Below, one piece after another: positions 56,176 to 64,000 of a DNA stretch of 64,000 bases. Source of the DNA: Pseudomonas paraversuta. Its GTDB lineage: Bacteria > Pseudomonadota > Gammaproteobacteria > Pseudomonadales > Pseudomonadaceae. How positions within the stretch are numbered: position 1 is the first letter of the stretch; every line of letters starts with the position of its first letter. The DNA lies in assembly GCF_904063065.1 (NCBI RefSeq), contig NZ_CAJFCL010000002.1, forward strand, positions 434,001-498,000, written 5' to 3'. The translations under genes were made by a program, and so were the position numbers. Below the pieces are notes generated by a model. It did no database searches. It worked only from the letters and a program-made list of their open reading frames with translations, and was not told the origin of the DNA.

Positions 56176-56506
56176 AAAGGCCTCACAAATAGGTGTGTTG
56201 CGTCCAGTTTTTGTTGTTGCTTGCAAAGCACATCACTCAGGGGCAAATGCCCTCACCCGAGCGTGGGGAAAACCCAGTGTATTGCAGCCGGGCCACTGCA
56301 CAGCGGGCAAAAACAGTCTTCGCCGGGAATCCGGAATCAGTCCTGGAAAGCACCTCGATGAATAGTTTTTTCATGTTTTATATCAGCTAGTTAGGTCGAT
56401 ATATCGATCGCCTGTATACGGAACAAAAGCCCATCCAGTCTGCCCATACTTGAGCCACATCCTCCTCCGGCATTGCCGGTTTACGAGTCGAGTAGCGAGC
56501 CAGATC
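56176..56506. promoter_or_regulatory. Divergent promoter region of the LuxC/LuxE-like cluster, with palindrome
   Basis: About 330 bases separate the Fe-ADH gene (minus) from the LuxE-like gene (plus). An A+T-rich stretch contains the perfect 12-bp palindrome tcgatatatcga at 56396-56407, followed by gtatac at 56414-56419. It is a candidate TetR operator controlling both directions. Confidence 0.5.
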
Positions 56507-57946
56507 ATGCCTACTTCACAGCTGTCGATAGAACAAAAAACCCGGCTATTGCTTAACAGTCCGGCAGAGTTGACCGCCTATTCCCAACAGGCCTGGGACA
56601 TGCTCCCCCGCGCCGAAATCGACGCGATTCAGCTGTGCGGGTTAAAGCAGCGCTTTGCAATGCTTCGCGACCGGATATCGGTCCTCAAGAAGCTCGCCGA
56701 TGGCGAAGGCGTGAATCATGTCTTGCACATCAATGACGTGGTTCCTCTGTTGTTCGAGCACACCGTGTACAAGTCGTACCCGCCGTCGCTCCTGGAAAAA
56801 CGTAACTTTGGCCAAATCAACAAGTGGCTGGGCAAGCTCGTCACCTCAGAGCTTGCCCAGGCCATTGCGGCGGTCAACGTCAGTGGCTGTGAGGGGCTGG
56901 ACGACTGGTTCGAAGTCATGGACGAGGCCGTGCCGCAACTGCGCATCAGCCACACTTCCGGTACGTCCGGGACCCTCTCGTTCCTGCCCCACGCCGTGCG
57001 TGAATGGGAGAAATTTGCCCAGCTACGCAAAATGAATGTGCACAACATGCAGGGGCCCGATACGCCCCTGCCCGACCTGCACACCATTTACCCGTACTAC
57101 CGCAAGGGCTACCTGAGCCATGTGCGGGTCCACGAAGCGATGATTCCAGCGTTGCTGGGGCACGAATCAAGGTTTCATGCGGCATACCCGGCCACCCTCA
57201 GTAGCGATGTGCTTCATCTTGGCGCCAGGCTGCGTGCAGCACAGTCCAAGGGCACCCTTGATCGTCTGGAAATCAGCCCGCAACTGCAGGCCAAGAAGCA
57301 GGCCTTTGACCAGTTGCAGGCCGAAATGCCTCAGCACCTGGCGGCTTTTTTTGATCAGATGTCCACTGAACTCCGGGGCAAGCGGGTATACATCGCTGCA
57401 ACCTGGAACCTGTTGCACAGCATGGCCAAAGCAGGCCTGGAGCGTGGCCTTGAAGCTGTGTTCGACCCTGATTCATTTATCCATACCTCGGGGGGGGGCA
57501 AGGGCGTGGTGCAACCCGAAGGGTGGCGCGATGACGTGCTGCGGTTCACCGGGGCCCGGCGGATCAATGAGTCCTATGCAATGTCCGAAGTCGTCGGCGG
57601 CGCCCACCCGCGCTGTGAAGCCGGGCACTTCCCCTTTGCCCCCACGGTCATCCCTTACCTGCTTGACCCGCAAACCAGCCGGCCACTGCCCCGCCATGGC
57701 CGCGTAACCGGCCGCGCGGCGTTCTTTGACCTCGGCGCGGAGATCCGCTGGGGCGGTTTTATCACCGGCGACGAGATCACCATCGAGTGGGACCAACCCT
57801 GCGCGTGCGGCCGACCCAGCTACTACGTGGTCGGGGCCATTCAGCGATACAGCGAACTGACTGGCGGCGACGACAAGATCACCTGTGCCGCCACAGAAGA
57901 CTCTCATCGCCAGGCGATGGACTTTCTCAATACCCTGGAGGGCTAA
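56507..57946 (+). CDS. LuxE-like acyl-protein synthetase (adenylate-forming)
   Basis: The 479-aa enzyme matches the LuxE/PaaK-type adenylating fold: LRISHTSGTSGTLSFLPHAV is the phosphate-binding loop, and the C-terminal part has GGFITGDEITIEWDQPCACG, then GDDKITCAA with Cys460 near the C-terminus, in the position of the LuxE acyl-accepting Cys. LuxE activates a fatty acid with ATP and passes it to LuxC for reduction. This one is longer than LuxE (about 370 aa) because of an extended N-terminus. The LuxC-like gene follows 4 bases later. No luxAB genes are present. Confidence 0.8.
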   Translation: MPTSQLSIEQKTRLLLNSPAELTAYSQQAWDMLPRAEIDAIQLCGLKQRFAMLRDRISVLKKLADGEGVNHVLHINDVVPLLFEHTVYKSYPPSLLEKRNFGQINKWLGKLVTSELAQAIAAVNVSGCEGLDDWFEVMDEAVPQLRISHTSGTSGTLSFLPHAVREWEKFAQLRKMNVHNMQGPDTPLPDLHTIYPYYRKGYLSHVRVHEAMIPALLGHESRFHAAYPATLSSDVLHLGARLRAAQSKGTLDRLEISPQLQAKKQAFDQLQAEMPQHLAAFFDQMSTELRGKRVYIAATWNLLHSMAKAGLERGLEAVFDPDSFIHTSGGGKGVVQPEGWRDDVLRFTGARRINESYAMSEVVGGAHPRCEAGHFPFAPTVIPYLLDPQTSRPLPRHGRVTGRAAFFDLGAEIRWGGFITGDEITIEWDQPCACGRPSYYVVGAIQRYSELTGGDDKITCAATEDSHRQAMDFLNTLEG

Positions 57947-57950
57947 CCCC

Positions 57951-59408
57951 ATGAACAAGCCTGTTGCGCCAATGATCATTCGCGGTCAGATCATCACCGA
58001 CAACCTGATCGACGTGGGTGGCCGGGGCGGTGATCTGATTTTTCGCACCCCTGATGCACACTGCTACATCGACCAGTTGCCGCTGGGCAATCCGGCCAGA
58101 CTGGCCGACCTGTACAGCCTCACATTCGAAGATATCCTGGAGTACGCCCAGGCCCTCGGTGAACGCCTGGAGTTCGACACCAATCCCTACCTGCAGGAAG
58201 CCTGCGAGCTGTCTTACCTGACCGCACCGGTGACCCCGACAATGGTCAAAAGCAGCTATATGGGACTGCGCCATATGCTCACTCGAGAAGCGATCACCGA
58301 GCAGGTCGAGCTGTCCGTGGGCATCAAATACCTTGAAGGCTGGGTCAGGCAGCGCTTGATCGACGGCACCGAGCTGGAAGTACGCTGCTTCGGCGCCCGC
58401 ACCCTGCATATCGTCGCGGGCAATGCGACCGGGCTATCGCTGCTGACCATCATCCGCAATATGGTGTTGCGCAGCGATGCGATCATCAAAGCGCCTTCCA
58501 ATGATCCGTTCACGGCATTGGCCATCGCCCGCACCATGGTCGACATGGCGCCTGACCATCCGCTGACCAGGCACTTGAGTGTCGCGTACTGGAAAGGTGG
58601 CGATCAGGCTTTTGAGGAGCGTCTTTATCAGCCTCAGAACCTGGAAAAAATCGTCGCGTGGGGCGGTTTTGCCTCAATGAAGCATGTCACGCGCTATATC
58701 CAGCCGGGTCTTGAACTGATTTCCCTGGATCCCAAACGCAGCGCCAGCATCATCGGCAAGGCCACTTTCGACAGTGAGCAAAGCATGCGTGAGGCCGCCG
58801 TGCGCCTGGCCTGCGACATTGGCGCGCTAAACCAGAAGGCCTGTGTGTGCGCCCGCGTGGTCTATGTACAGAGCGGTACCGATGAGGCCGGCCTGGCGCA
58901 GTTGAACACCTTCGGCCGCTATGTTTACGACGCCATGCAGACCCTGCCCAATACCATCAGTACCGCGCCCAAAAGTTACGACCCGGGCCTCAAGGCCGAA
59001 GTCGATGCACTGCGCCTGAGTGATGACTGGTATCAAGTGATTGGCGGAAAGGACGGCGAAGGTTCGGTGATCTGTTCCCAGCTGGCGGAGCCGGTGTCCT
59101 TTGCTGCACGTCTGGACGATCGCACAGCCAATCTGGTGCCCGTTGACGAGCTGAGCGAAATGCTCGAAGCGGTGGATGCCTATACCCAGACTGTTGGCGT
59201 CTACCCGGAAAGTATCAAGGACGAGCTCAAGGACATATTGCCCTTGTATGGTGCCCAGCGAATTGTCTCGCTGGGCTACGCCGCAGGGCTCAAATGGGCC
59301 GGTCCCCAGGATGCCATCGAGCCGCTGCGGCGAATGGGCAAGTGGATCGTCAACCAGATTGCTTCACCGCAAACCAGCCCGGCTCCCTGGCTACGCCCCT
59401 CGATCTAA
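57951..59408 (+). CDS. LuxC-like long-chain acyl-CoA/acyl-protein reductase
   Basis: The 485-aa NADPH-dependent reductase has the LuxC pattern: KYLEGWVRQRLIDGTELEVR, VAGNATGLSLLTIIRNMV, KAPSNDPFTALAIARTMV and the catalytic Cys298 in ALNQKACVCARVVYV. It reduces an acyl thioester to an aldehyde. The ATG at 57951 starts four bases after the LuxE-like gene. Its partner genes are a Zn-ADH and a beta-oxidation enzyme in the same direction, so aldehyde is likely passed on to alcohol or oxidised back. Confidence 0.85.
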   Translation: MNKPVAPMIIRGQIITDNLIDVGGRGGDLIFRTPDAHCYIDQLPLGNPARLADLYSLTFEDILEYAQALGERLEFDTNPYLQEACELSYLTAPVTPTMVKSSYMGLRHMLTREAITEQVELSVGIKYLEGWVRQRLIDGTELEVRCFGARTLHIVAGNATGLSLLTIIRNMVLRSDAIIKAPSNDPFTALAIARTMVDMAPDHPLTRHLSVAYWKGGDQAFEERLYQPQNLEKIVAWGGFASMKHVTRYIQPGLELISLDPKRSASIIGKATFDSEQSMREAAVRLACDIGALNQKACVCARVVYVQSGTDEAGLAQLNTFGRYVYDAMQTLPNTISTAPKSYDPGLKAEVDALRLSDDWYQVIGGKDGEGSVICSQLAEPVSFAARLDDRTANLVPVDELSEMLEAVDAYTQTVGVYPESIKDELKDILPLYGAQRIVSLGYAAGLKWAGPQDAIEPLRRMGKWIVNQIASPQTSPAPWLRPSI

Positions 59409-59467
59409 CCACCACAGCCTCCACAGTCAAGGCTGTGGGGGCCTGTCGATTTTCACAGGACATTGCC

Positions 59468-60547
59468 ATGACTACTTGCCTGGGTTTTGCTGCTCTGGAT
59501 GCACATTGCGCTCTTACCCCGTTTCGCTTCCAGCGGCGGGCCTTGCGCGATGATGACATTGCCATCGCGATCGCTTTTTGCGGTGTGTGCCACTCCGATG
59601 CTCATCAGGTTCACAACGACTGGAACAACACGGTTTATCCCTGCGTGCCGGGCCACGAAATTGTGGGCTATGTCACAGACACAGGCCCCAAGGTGAGCCG
59701 CTTCAAAGTCGGTGACCGGGTGGCTGTCGGTTGTCAGGTTGACAGTTGCCTGCAGTGCGCACCCTGCGCCGAGCATCAAGAACAACTCTGTGTCCACGGC
59801 CCTACGACCACCTATAACGGCAAAGACCGGCAGACCGGCGAGATCACCTATGGCGGCTATGCCGAACATATTGTGGTTCGTGAGCCGTTTGTGCTGCGCA
59901 TGCCGGAAAATCTTGATCCGCGCTACGCAGCCCCTTTGTTGTGCGCGGGCATCACCGTCTGGAACCCTATGCGCCGCTACGGCGTGGGCAAAGGGTCGAA
60001 GGTTGCGGTGGTCGGGCTTGGCGGGCTGGGGCATATGGCCGTAAAACTGGCCACAGCCCTGGGCGCCGATGTCACCGTGATTACCACCTCGGCCGGCAAG
60101 GCGGATGACGCCCGCGCCCTGGGCGCCAGGCAGGTGCTGCTCTCCAGTGATACGCCAGGGATGGCCAAAGCGGCCAATTCATTTGAATTCATCATCGACA
60201 CCATTCCTCGCCGGCACGACGTCAACCCCTACCTGATGCTGCTGGGACGCAACGGGGTGCTGGTGCTGGTGGGCGCCATAGAACCGCTGGAGCCCATTCA
60301 TGGCGGCTTGCTGATACGCAATAACCGCAGTCTGGTGGGCTCGCTGATCGGCGGAATTCAGGCGATTCAGGAATTGCTGGATTTCTGCGCCGAACATCAG
60401 GTCCTGCCCGACTGCGAAATGATTGCCATGCAGGACATCAACAGCGCTTTTGAGCGCTTGCAGAGCAACGATGTGAAATACCGTTTCGTGATCGATATGA
60501 GCACCTTGCATGACGTTGCCTCTTTGTCTTCAAAGGAGGCGCCATGA
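59468..60547 (+). CDS. Zinc-dependent alcohol dehydrogenase (cinnamyl-alcohol-dehydrogenase-like)
   Basis: The 359-aa MDR-family enzyme has the catalytic-zinc Cys in CGVCHSDAHQVHNDW, GHEIVG, the structural-zinc loop CLQCAPCAEHQEQLC and the NAD(P) motif GLGGLGHMAVKLATALGADV. This is the YahK/CAD type, which usually reduces aldehydes with NADPH. The ATG at 59468 follows cagga. Its stop overlaps the next gene as ATGA. Confidence 0.9.
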   Translation: MTTCLGFAALDAHCALTPFRFQRRALRDDDIAIAIAFCGVCHSDAHQVHNDWNNTVYPCVPGHEIVGYVTDTGPKVSRFKVGDRVAVGCQVDSCLQCAPCAEHQEQLCVHGPTTTYNGKDRQTGEITYGGYAEHIVVREPFVLRMPENLDPRYAAPLLCAGITVWNPMRRYGVGKGSKVAVVGLGGLGHMAVKLATALGADVTVITTSAGKADDARALGARQVLLSSDTPGMAKAANSFEFIIDTIPRRHDVNPYLMLLGRNGVLVLVGAIEPLEPIHGGLLIRNNRSLVGSLIGGIQAIQELLDFCAEHQVLPDCEMIAMQDINSAFERLQSNDVKYRFVIDMSTLHDVASLSSKEAP

Positions 60548-62655
60548 GTGCCCTGATCCACTTTCAGGTAGACCGGCAACTGGCCCTGATCGGCCTGGCC
60601 CATGCCCCCGTCAATGCCCTAGGCCAGAGGCTGCGCAGCGAACTGCTGCAGGCCATCGAGCGTGCAGTGGCCGACGGGGAGGTACGGGCAATCATTGTCT
60701 ACGGTCACGGCGTGCCCTTTGGTGCGGGGGCGGATATCAATGAGTCCGGTACTCTGGCGCCATTCGCCAGCCCCTCCCTGGGCGATGTACTGCTGCGCAT
60801 GACGCAATTGAACAAGCCGCTGATTGCCGCAATCAGTGGCATGGCGCTGGGGGGCAGCCTGGAACTGGCACTTGCCTGTGGCTATCGCATCAGTGAGCCG
60901 GGTGCCCGTTTCGCCCTGCCGCAAATCAACCTGGGGTTGATTCCCGGTGCCGGTGGTACTCAGCGTTTGCCGCGCCTGGTAGGCGCTGTGCAAGCTCTGG
61001 AAATGATCCTCTACGGGCGGCCCGTCAATGCTCGGCATGCACTGCAAGCCGGTCTGCTCGATCGCCTGGCCCAAAGCCCCGAGACCTTGCTCGCTGAGGC
61101 CAGTGAATGGGCCCATGAACTGCTTGCGGCCCAGGCACCTGCCCAACCGTCACCGCCATGGCCCGACCCGGCCAGCGAACTGCCTGCGCATTATTTCCAG
61201 CAATACCGCAGCGCCAATAAGCATCGCTGGCAAGGTCAGCCAGCCCCGCAACAGGCGCTGGCGGCCCTTGAAGCCGCCTGCAATTTACCGCTGGCCGAAG
61301 GGTTGGCGTTCGAGGCCGGGCTGTTCCGGCAGCTCGAGGGATCAAGCCAGTCCGAGGCTTTGCGCCACGTTCATGCTGCCGAGGGCGACCTCGGCACACA
61401 GCCCGGGGTAAACCTGCAGACGCCGATTCGTCCCGTTCACCGGGTAGCGATCATTGGCGCAGGTACCATGGGCGGCGGGATTGCCATGTGTTTTGCCAAC
61501 GCCGGAATTCCGGTCGCTTTGCTGGAGCTCAAGGCTGAGGCGCTGGAGCACGGCTTACGGCTGATTCGCACTAATTATCAGACTGGCGTCAAACGCGGAA
61601 AACTGACCGAGGCGCAACTGGAACAGCGCATGGAACTGCTGCACGGCACCCTCGACTATGCCGAGATCAGTGATGCTGACCTGGTCATCGAAGCGGTATT
61701 CGAAAGCCTGGCCATCAAGCAGCAGGTCTTCCGCACCCTGGACGAAGTGTGCAAACCGGGGGCAATCCTGGCCAGTAACACCTCGACCCTGGACGTGGAT
61801 GCCATCGCTGCGGTCACTCGACGCCCGCAAGACGTGATTGGCCTGCACTTCTTCAGCCCGGCGAATGTCATGCGTCTGCTTGAAGTGGTTCGCGGGCAAG
61901 CCACCGCAGCCGATACCCTGGCAACCACGCTGAGCATCGCCGCCCGTATCGGCAAAATCCCGGTGGTGTCCGGGGTGTGCTTTGGCTTTATTGGCAACCG
62001 CATGCTCGAGCCCTACTCCCGGGAAGCCCATCGCCTGCTGCTGGAAGGCGCAACCGTAGCCCAGATAGACAAGGTGCTGACTGATCTGGGGCTGGCCATG
62101 GGGGTGCTGGCCATGCATGACCTGGCCGGGATCGACGTCAGCTACCTGATCCGCGAGGCTCGGCGCGAGCAGATCCGGCAGGACCCGGGCTACTGCAAAA
62201 TCGCCGACGCGCTGTATGACCTGGGGCACTACGGGCAAAAAACCGCCTGTGGCTTCTACCTCTATCAGGGCCGAGAACCTGTGGAGAATCCGGAGTTGAC
62301 TGCTCTGGCTGAAAATATCGCCTGGGGCCTGGGGATCACCCGGCGTGTCATCAGCAATCAGGAAATCCATGATCGCTGCATGTTCATGCTTATCAACGAA
62401 GGGATTGCGCTGCTGGATGAAGGTATCGCGCAACGCAGCGGTGATATCGATCTGGTATGGATCAACGGCTATGGCTTTCCGGCCTGGCGAGGCGGCCCCT
62501 TGCACTATGCCCGGACCCTTGGTCTGGATGTGGTGCTTGAGGGAATCCGCCACTATCGCCAGAGCCTGGGCGCTTATGGGCAGATGTGGTTCCAGCCGGC
62601 GCCGCTGTTGGAGCGTCTGGTTGCCGCGGGTAAAACCCGGGTTGAAGTGATCTGA
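60544..62655 (+). CDS. Bifunctional enoyl-CoA hydratase/3-hydroxyacyl-CoA dehydrogenase (FadB/FadJ-like)
   Basis: The 703-aa protein has an N-terminal crotonase domain (AISGMALGGSLELALACGYR; LGLIPGAGGTQRLPRLVG) and a C-terminal 3-hydroxyacyl-CoA dehydrogenase with IIGAGTMGGGIAMCFANAGI and LHFFSPANVMRLLEVVRG. It performs two steps of beta-oxidation. No thiolase gene is beside it. Coupled to the Zn-ADH, it places acyl-CoA turnover in this cluster. Confidence 0.92.
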   Translation: MSALIHFQVDRQLALIGLAHAPVNALGQRLRSELLQAIERAVADGEVRAIIVYGHGVPFGAGADINESGTLAPFASPSLGDVLLRMTQLNKPLIAAISGMALGGSLELALACGYRISEPGARFALPQINLGLIPGAGGTQRLPRLVGAVQALEMILYGRPVNARHALQAGLLDRLAQSPETLLAEASEWAHELLAAQAPAQPSPPWPDPASELPAHYFQQYRSANKHRWQGQPAPQQALAALEAACNLPLAEGLAFEAGLFRQLEGSSQSEALRHVHAAEGDLGTQPGVNLQTPIRPVHRVAIIGAGTMGGGIAMCFANAGIPVALLELKAEALEHGLRLIRTNYQTGVKRGKLTEAQLEQRMELLHGTLDYAEISDADLVIEAVFESLAIKQQVFRTLDEVCKPGAILASNTSTLDVDAIAAVTRRPQDVIGLHFFSPANVMRLLEVVRGQATAADTLATTLSIAARIGKIPVVSGVCFGFIGNRMLEPYSREAHRLLLEGATVAQIDKVLTDLGLAMGVLAMHDLAGIDVSYLIREARREQIRQDPGYCKIADALYDLGHYGQKTACGFYLYQGREPVENPELTALAENIAWGLGITRRVISNQEIHDRCMFMLINEGIALLDEGIAQRSGDIDLVWINGYGFPAWRGGPLHYARTLGLDVVLEGIRHYRQSLGAYGQMWFQPAPLLERLVAAGKTRVEVI

Positions 62656-62725
62656 GCCAAACTGCAACAAGGAGCCGGGGGCGGTGATTGCCGTAGATGG
62701 CGAGCATCTGCCCCCCGCCAAGGTA

Positions 62726-62756
62726 AAGCCCCTGCGCCGTGGCACAGGGGCTTTTT
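62726..62756. terminator. Bidirectional rho-independent terminator
   Basis: aagcccctg (62726-62734) pairs with caggggctt (62745-62753) around a 10-base loop, followed by T on the plus strand and preceded by A on the same strand, so it can end both the FadB/J-like operon and the convergent ligase gene. Confidence 0.85.
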
Positions 62757-62759
62757 GCG

Positions 62760-64000
62760 TCAGGTCAACAGGCTTTCGCGGATCAGCTTTTTGTTGATCT
62801 TGCCCACACTGGTCTTGGGAATTTCAACCACAAAGTCGAACTGTTTGGGTATCGCCCATTTGTTGATGCGGCCACAGGCCACGAACTGCTGCAGGTGGAC
62901 CTCAAGCATGGGTTGATCGACGTACTGCCCGGGCTCGCATACCACCAGGGCCATCGGCCGTTCGCCCCACTGCTCATCCGCTACACCCACCACGGCCACC
63001 GCTATCACTGACGCGTGTTCACTGATCAGGTTCTCCAGATCCAGGGAACTGATCCACTCGCCGCCGGTTTTAATCACATCCTTGATCCGGTCTTTGATTT
63101 CCACCCGGCCCTGGGGGTCGATGGAGGCCAGGTCGCCGGTGTGCAGCCAGCCGTCCTGCCACAGTTCGGCGCCTTTTTCAGGTTCCTTCAAATAGCCCTG
63201 GGTCAGCCAGGGTGCACGTACCACGATTTCGCCCAAAGACTCTCCATTGTGGGCAACGGCATGACCGCTGCCATCGATGATCTTCAGGTCGACCATCGGT
63301 ATCGGCATTCCGGTTTTAATGCGCTGGCTGAGTCGGGTTTGCGTGGAGTGCTCAATTTCTGCTGCGTTCAGGTAGCTGGTGCAGAGCATCGGGCAGGTTT
63401 CTGACATACCGTACCCGCTGTGTACCTGAATGCCTTTGGCGCTCGCCTGGCTGGCGATTGCCAGGGTCAGGGCGCTGCCACCCAGAAGCATTTTCCAGCT
63501 GTCAAAGCGGGTATTAACCGCCTCCTCGCAACTCAGGATCATTTGTAGAACTGTGGGCACGCAATGGGAGAACGTGACCTTTTCTTCCCGGAACAGCCTG
63601 ACCAGACTGTTGGGTTCGTAACGGCCGGGGTACACCTGCTTGATCCCCATCAGCGTCGCCACATAAGGCACCCCCCAGGCATGCACGTGGAACATCGGCG
63701 TGATCGGCATATAAACGTCATCGGAACGTACCAGCGGCAAGCTCTGGTAACTGCCCATGGCTCCCACGGCATTCAAGGTATGCAGCACCAACTGACGATG
63801 GGTGAAATACACACCTTTAGGGGCACCTGTGGTGCCCGTGGTGTAGAAAATCGTCGCCACCGAATTTTCGTCAAAGTCGGGGAAATCGTAATCGGTAGCC
63901 GCCTGCGCCAGCAGGCTTTCATATTCGCCCAACAGCGGCAGGTCGGTGCGCCGAGGCTGGTCGTCAGTGAGGCGGATAAAGCCTTTGACCCTGGTCAGAG
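62760..64000 (-). CDS. Long/medium-chain fatty-acyl-CoA ligase, partial at window end
   Basis: About 413 residues of an adenylate-forming ligase remain; the frame stays open to 64000, so the 5' end lies outside. Motifs are FYTTGTTGAPKGVYFTHRQL, the adenosine site GYGMSETCPML, WLHTGDLASIDPQGRVEIKD, KDVIKTGGEWISSLDLENLI and the late Lys in TSVGKINKKLI. It makes acyl-CoA from fatty acid and is convergent with the FadB/J-like gene. It likely supplies the LuxC/LuxE-like and beta-oxidation steps. Confidence 0.9.
   Translation of the reverse strand, partial: LTRVKGFIRLTDDQPRRTDLPLLGEYESLLAQAATDYDFPDFDENSVATIFYTTGTTGAPKGVYFTHRQLVLHTLNAVGAMGSYQSLPLVRSDDVYMPITPMFHVHAWGVPYVATLMGIKQVYPGRYEPNSLVRLFREEKVTFSHCVPTVLQMILSCEEAVNTRFDSWKMLLGGSALTLAIASQASAKGIQVHSGYGMSETCPMLCTSYLNAAEIEHSTQTRLSQRIKTGMPIPMVDLKIIDGSGHAVAHNGESLGEIVVRAPWLTQGYLKEPEKGAELWQDGWLHTGDLASIDPQGRVEIKDRIKDVIKTGGEWISSLDLENLISEHASVIAVAVVGVADEQWGERPMALVVCEPGQYVDQPMLEVHLQQFVACGRINKWAIPKQFDFVVEIPKTSVGKINKKLIRESLLT

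Noticed and set aside
56507..62655. Complete lux bioluminescence operon
   Set aside because: No luciferase subunits (luxA/luxB) or luxD hydrolase are present; only LuxC- and LuxE-like genes are seen.

Overview
The window is chromosomal DNA from a Pseudomonas, most likely of the fluorescens lineage in the broad sense. The evidence is the G+C-rich codon use, the 'tgtaggagcgagcttgctcgcg' type REP sequences, the membrane-bound PQQ glucose dehydrogenase, and many regulator/transporter pairs typical of the genus. The species cannot be fixed from sequence alone. No rRNA, tRNA or CRISPR array was seen.

Layout. (1) 1-14 kb: tandem REP units, then a complete-looking E. coli-type cellulose operon on the minus strand (bcsE-F-G-R-Q-A-B-Z-C), joined by start/stop overlaps. 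bcsQ is broken: its N-terminal P-loop half is missing, so the operon may not make cellulose normally. (2) 14-19 kb: a YdcH-like small protein, a quinol monooxygenase-like protein, an acyl-CoA ligase, and a MocR-type regulator divergent from a LysE-type exporter. (3) 19-25 kb: a minus-strand Mg2+/phosphate unit with a long leader (candidate leader ORFs and a 5' hairpin), the P-type Mg2+ importer mgtA, a Na+/phosphate symporter-like protein with a PhoU-like tail, a SLOG-like protein and a small outer-membrane-like protein. (4) 25-35 kb: an orphan tyrosine recombinase, a small membrane protein, a polyamine-type binding protein with a PuuB-like oxidase and divergent LysR regulator, a GNAT acetyltransferase, a TerC-CBS-CorC protein and gcd.

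(5) 35.3-45 kb is an accessory island. It holds a DUF4238 gene beneath an AbrB/MazE-like gene, an IS66 transposase remnant, an unrecognised three-gene cluster (963, 257 and 127 aa; the two smaller proteins share a C-terminal domain of about 80 residues), an unrecognised 185-aa gene of lower G+C, and an IS3-family element whose orfB has an in-frame stop. (6) 45-52.5 kb: PhzF-like protein with a YheO-like regulator, a Nudix hydrolase, an LprI-MliC lysozyme-inhibitor fusion, and a LysR regulator divergent from a dicarboxylate/amino-acid symporter. The symporter is translationally coupled to a double-domain Asp/Glu racemase. A thymidylate-kinase-like protein follows.

(7) 52.6-64 kb is the most interesting functional unit. 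It has homologues of the bioluminescence fatty-acid reductase subunits LuxE (acyl-protein synthetase) and LuxC (acyl-CoA reductase) but no luciferase. Around them are a hotdog thioesterase, an iron-type and a zinc-type alcohol dehydrogenase, a bifunctional FadB/FadJ-like beta-oxidation enzyme, a fatty-acyl-CoA ligase (cut by the window end), a TetR regulator and an aldo/keto reductase. Together these could convert acyl groups to aldehydes and alcohols, or run the reverse, under TetR control. A 12-bp palindrome in the divergent promoter region is a candidate operator.
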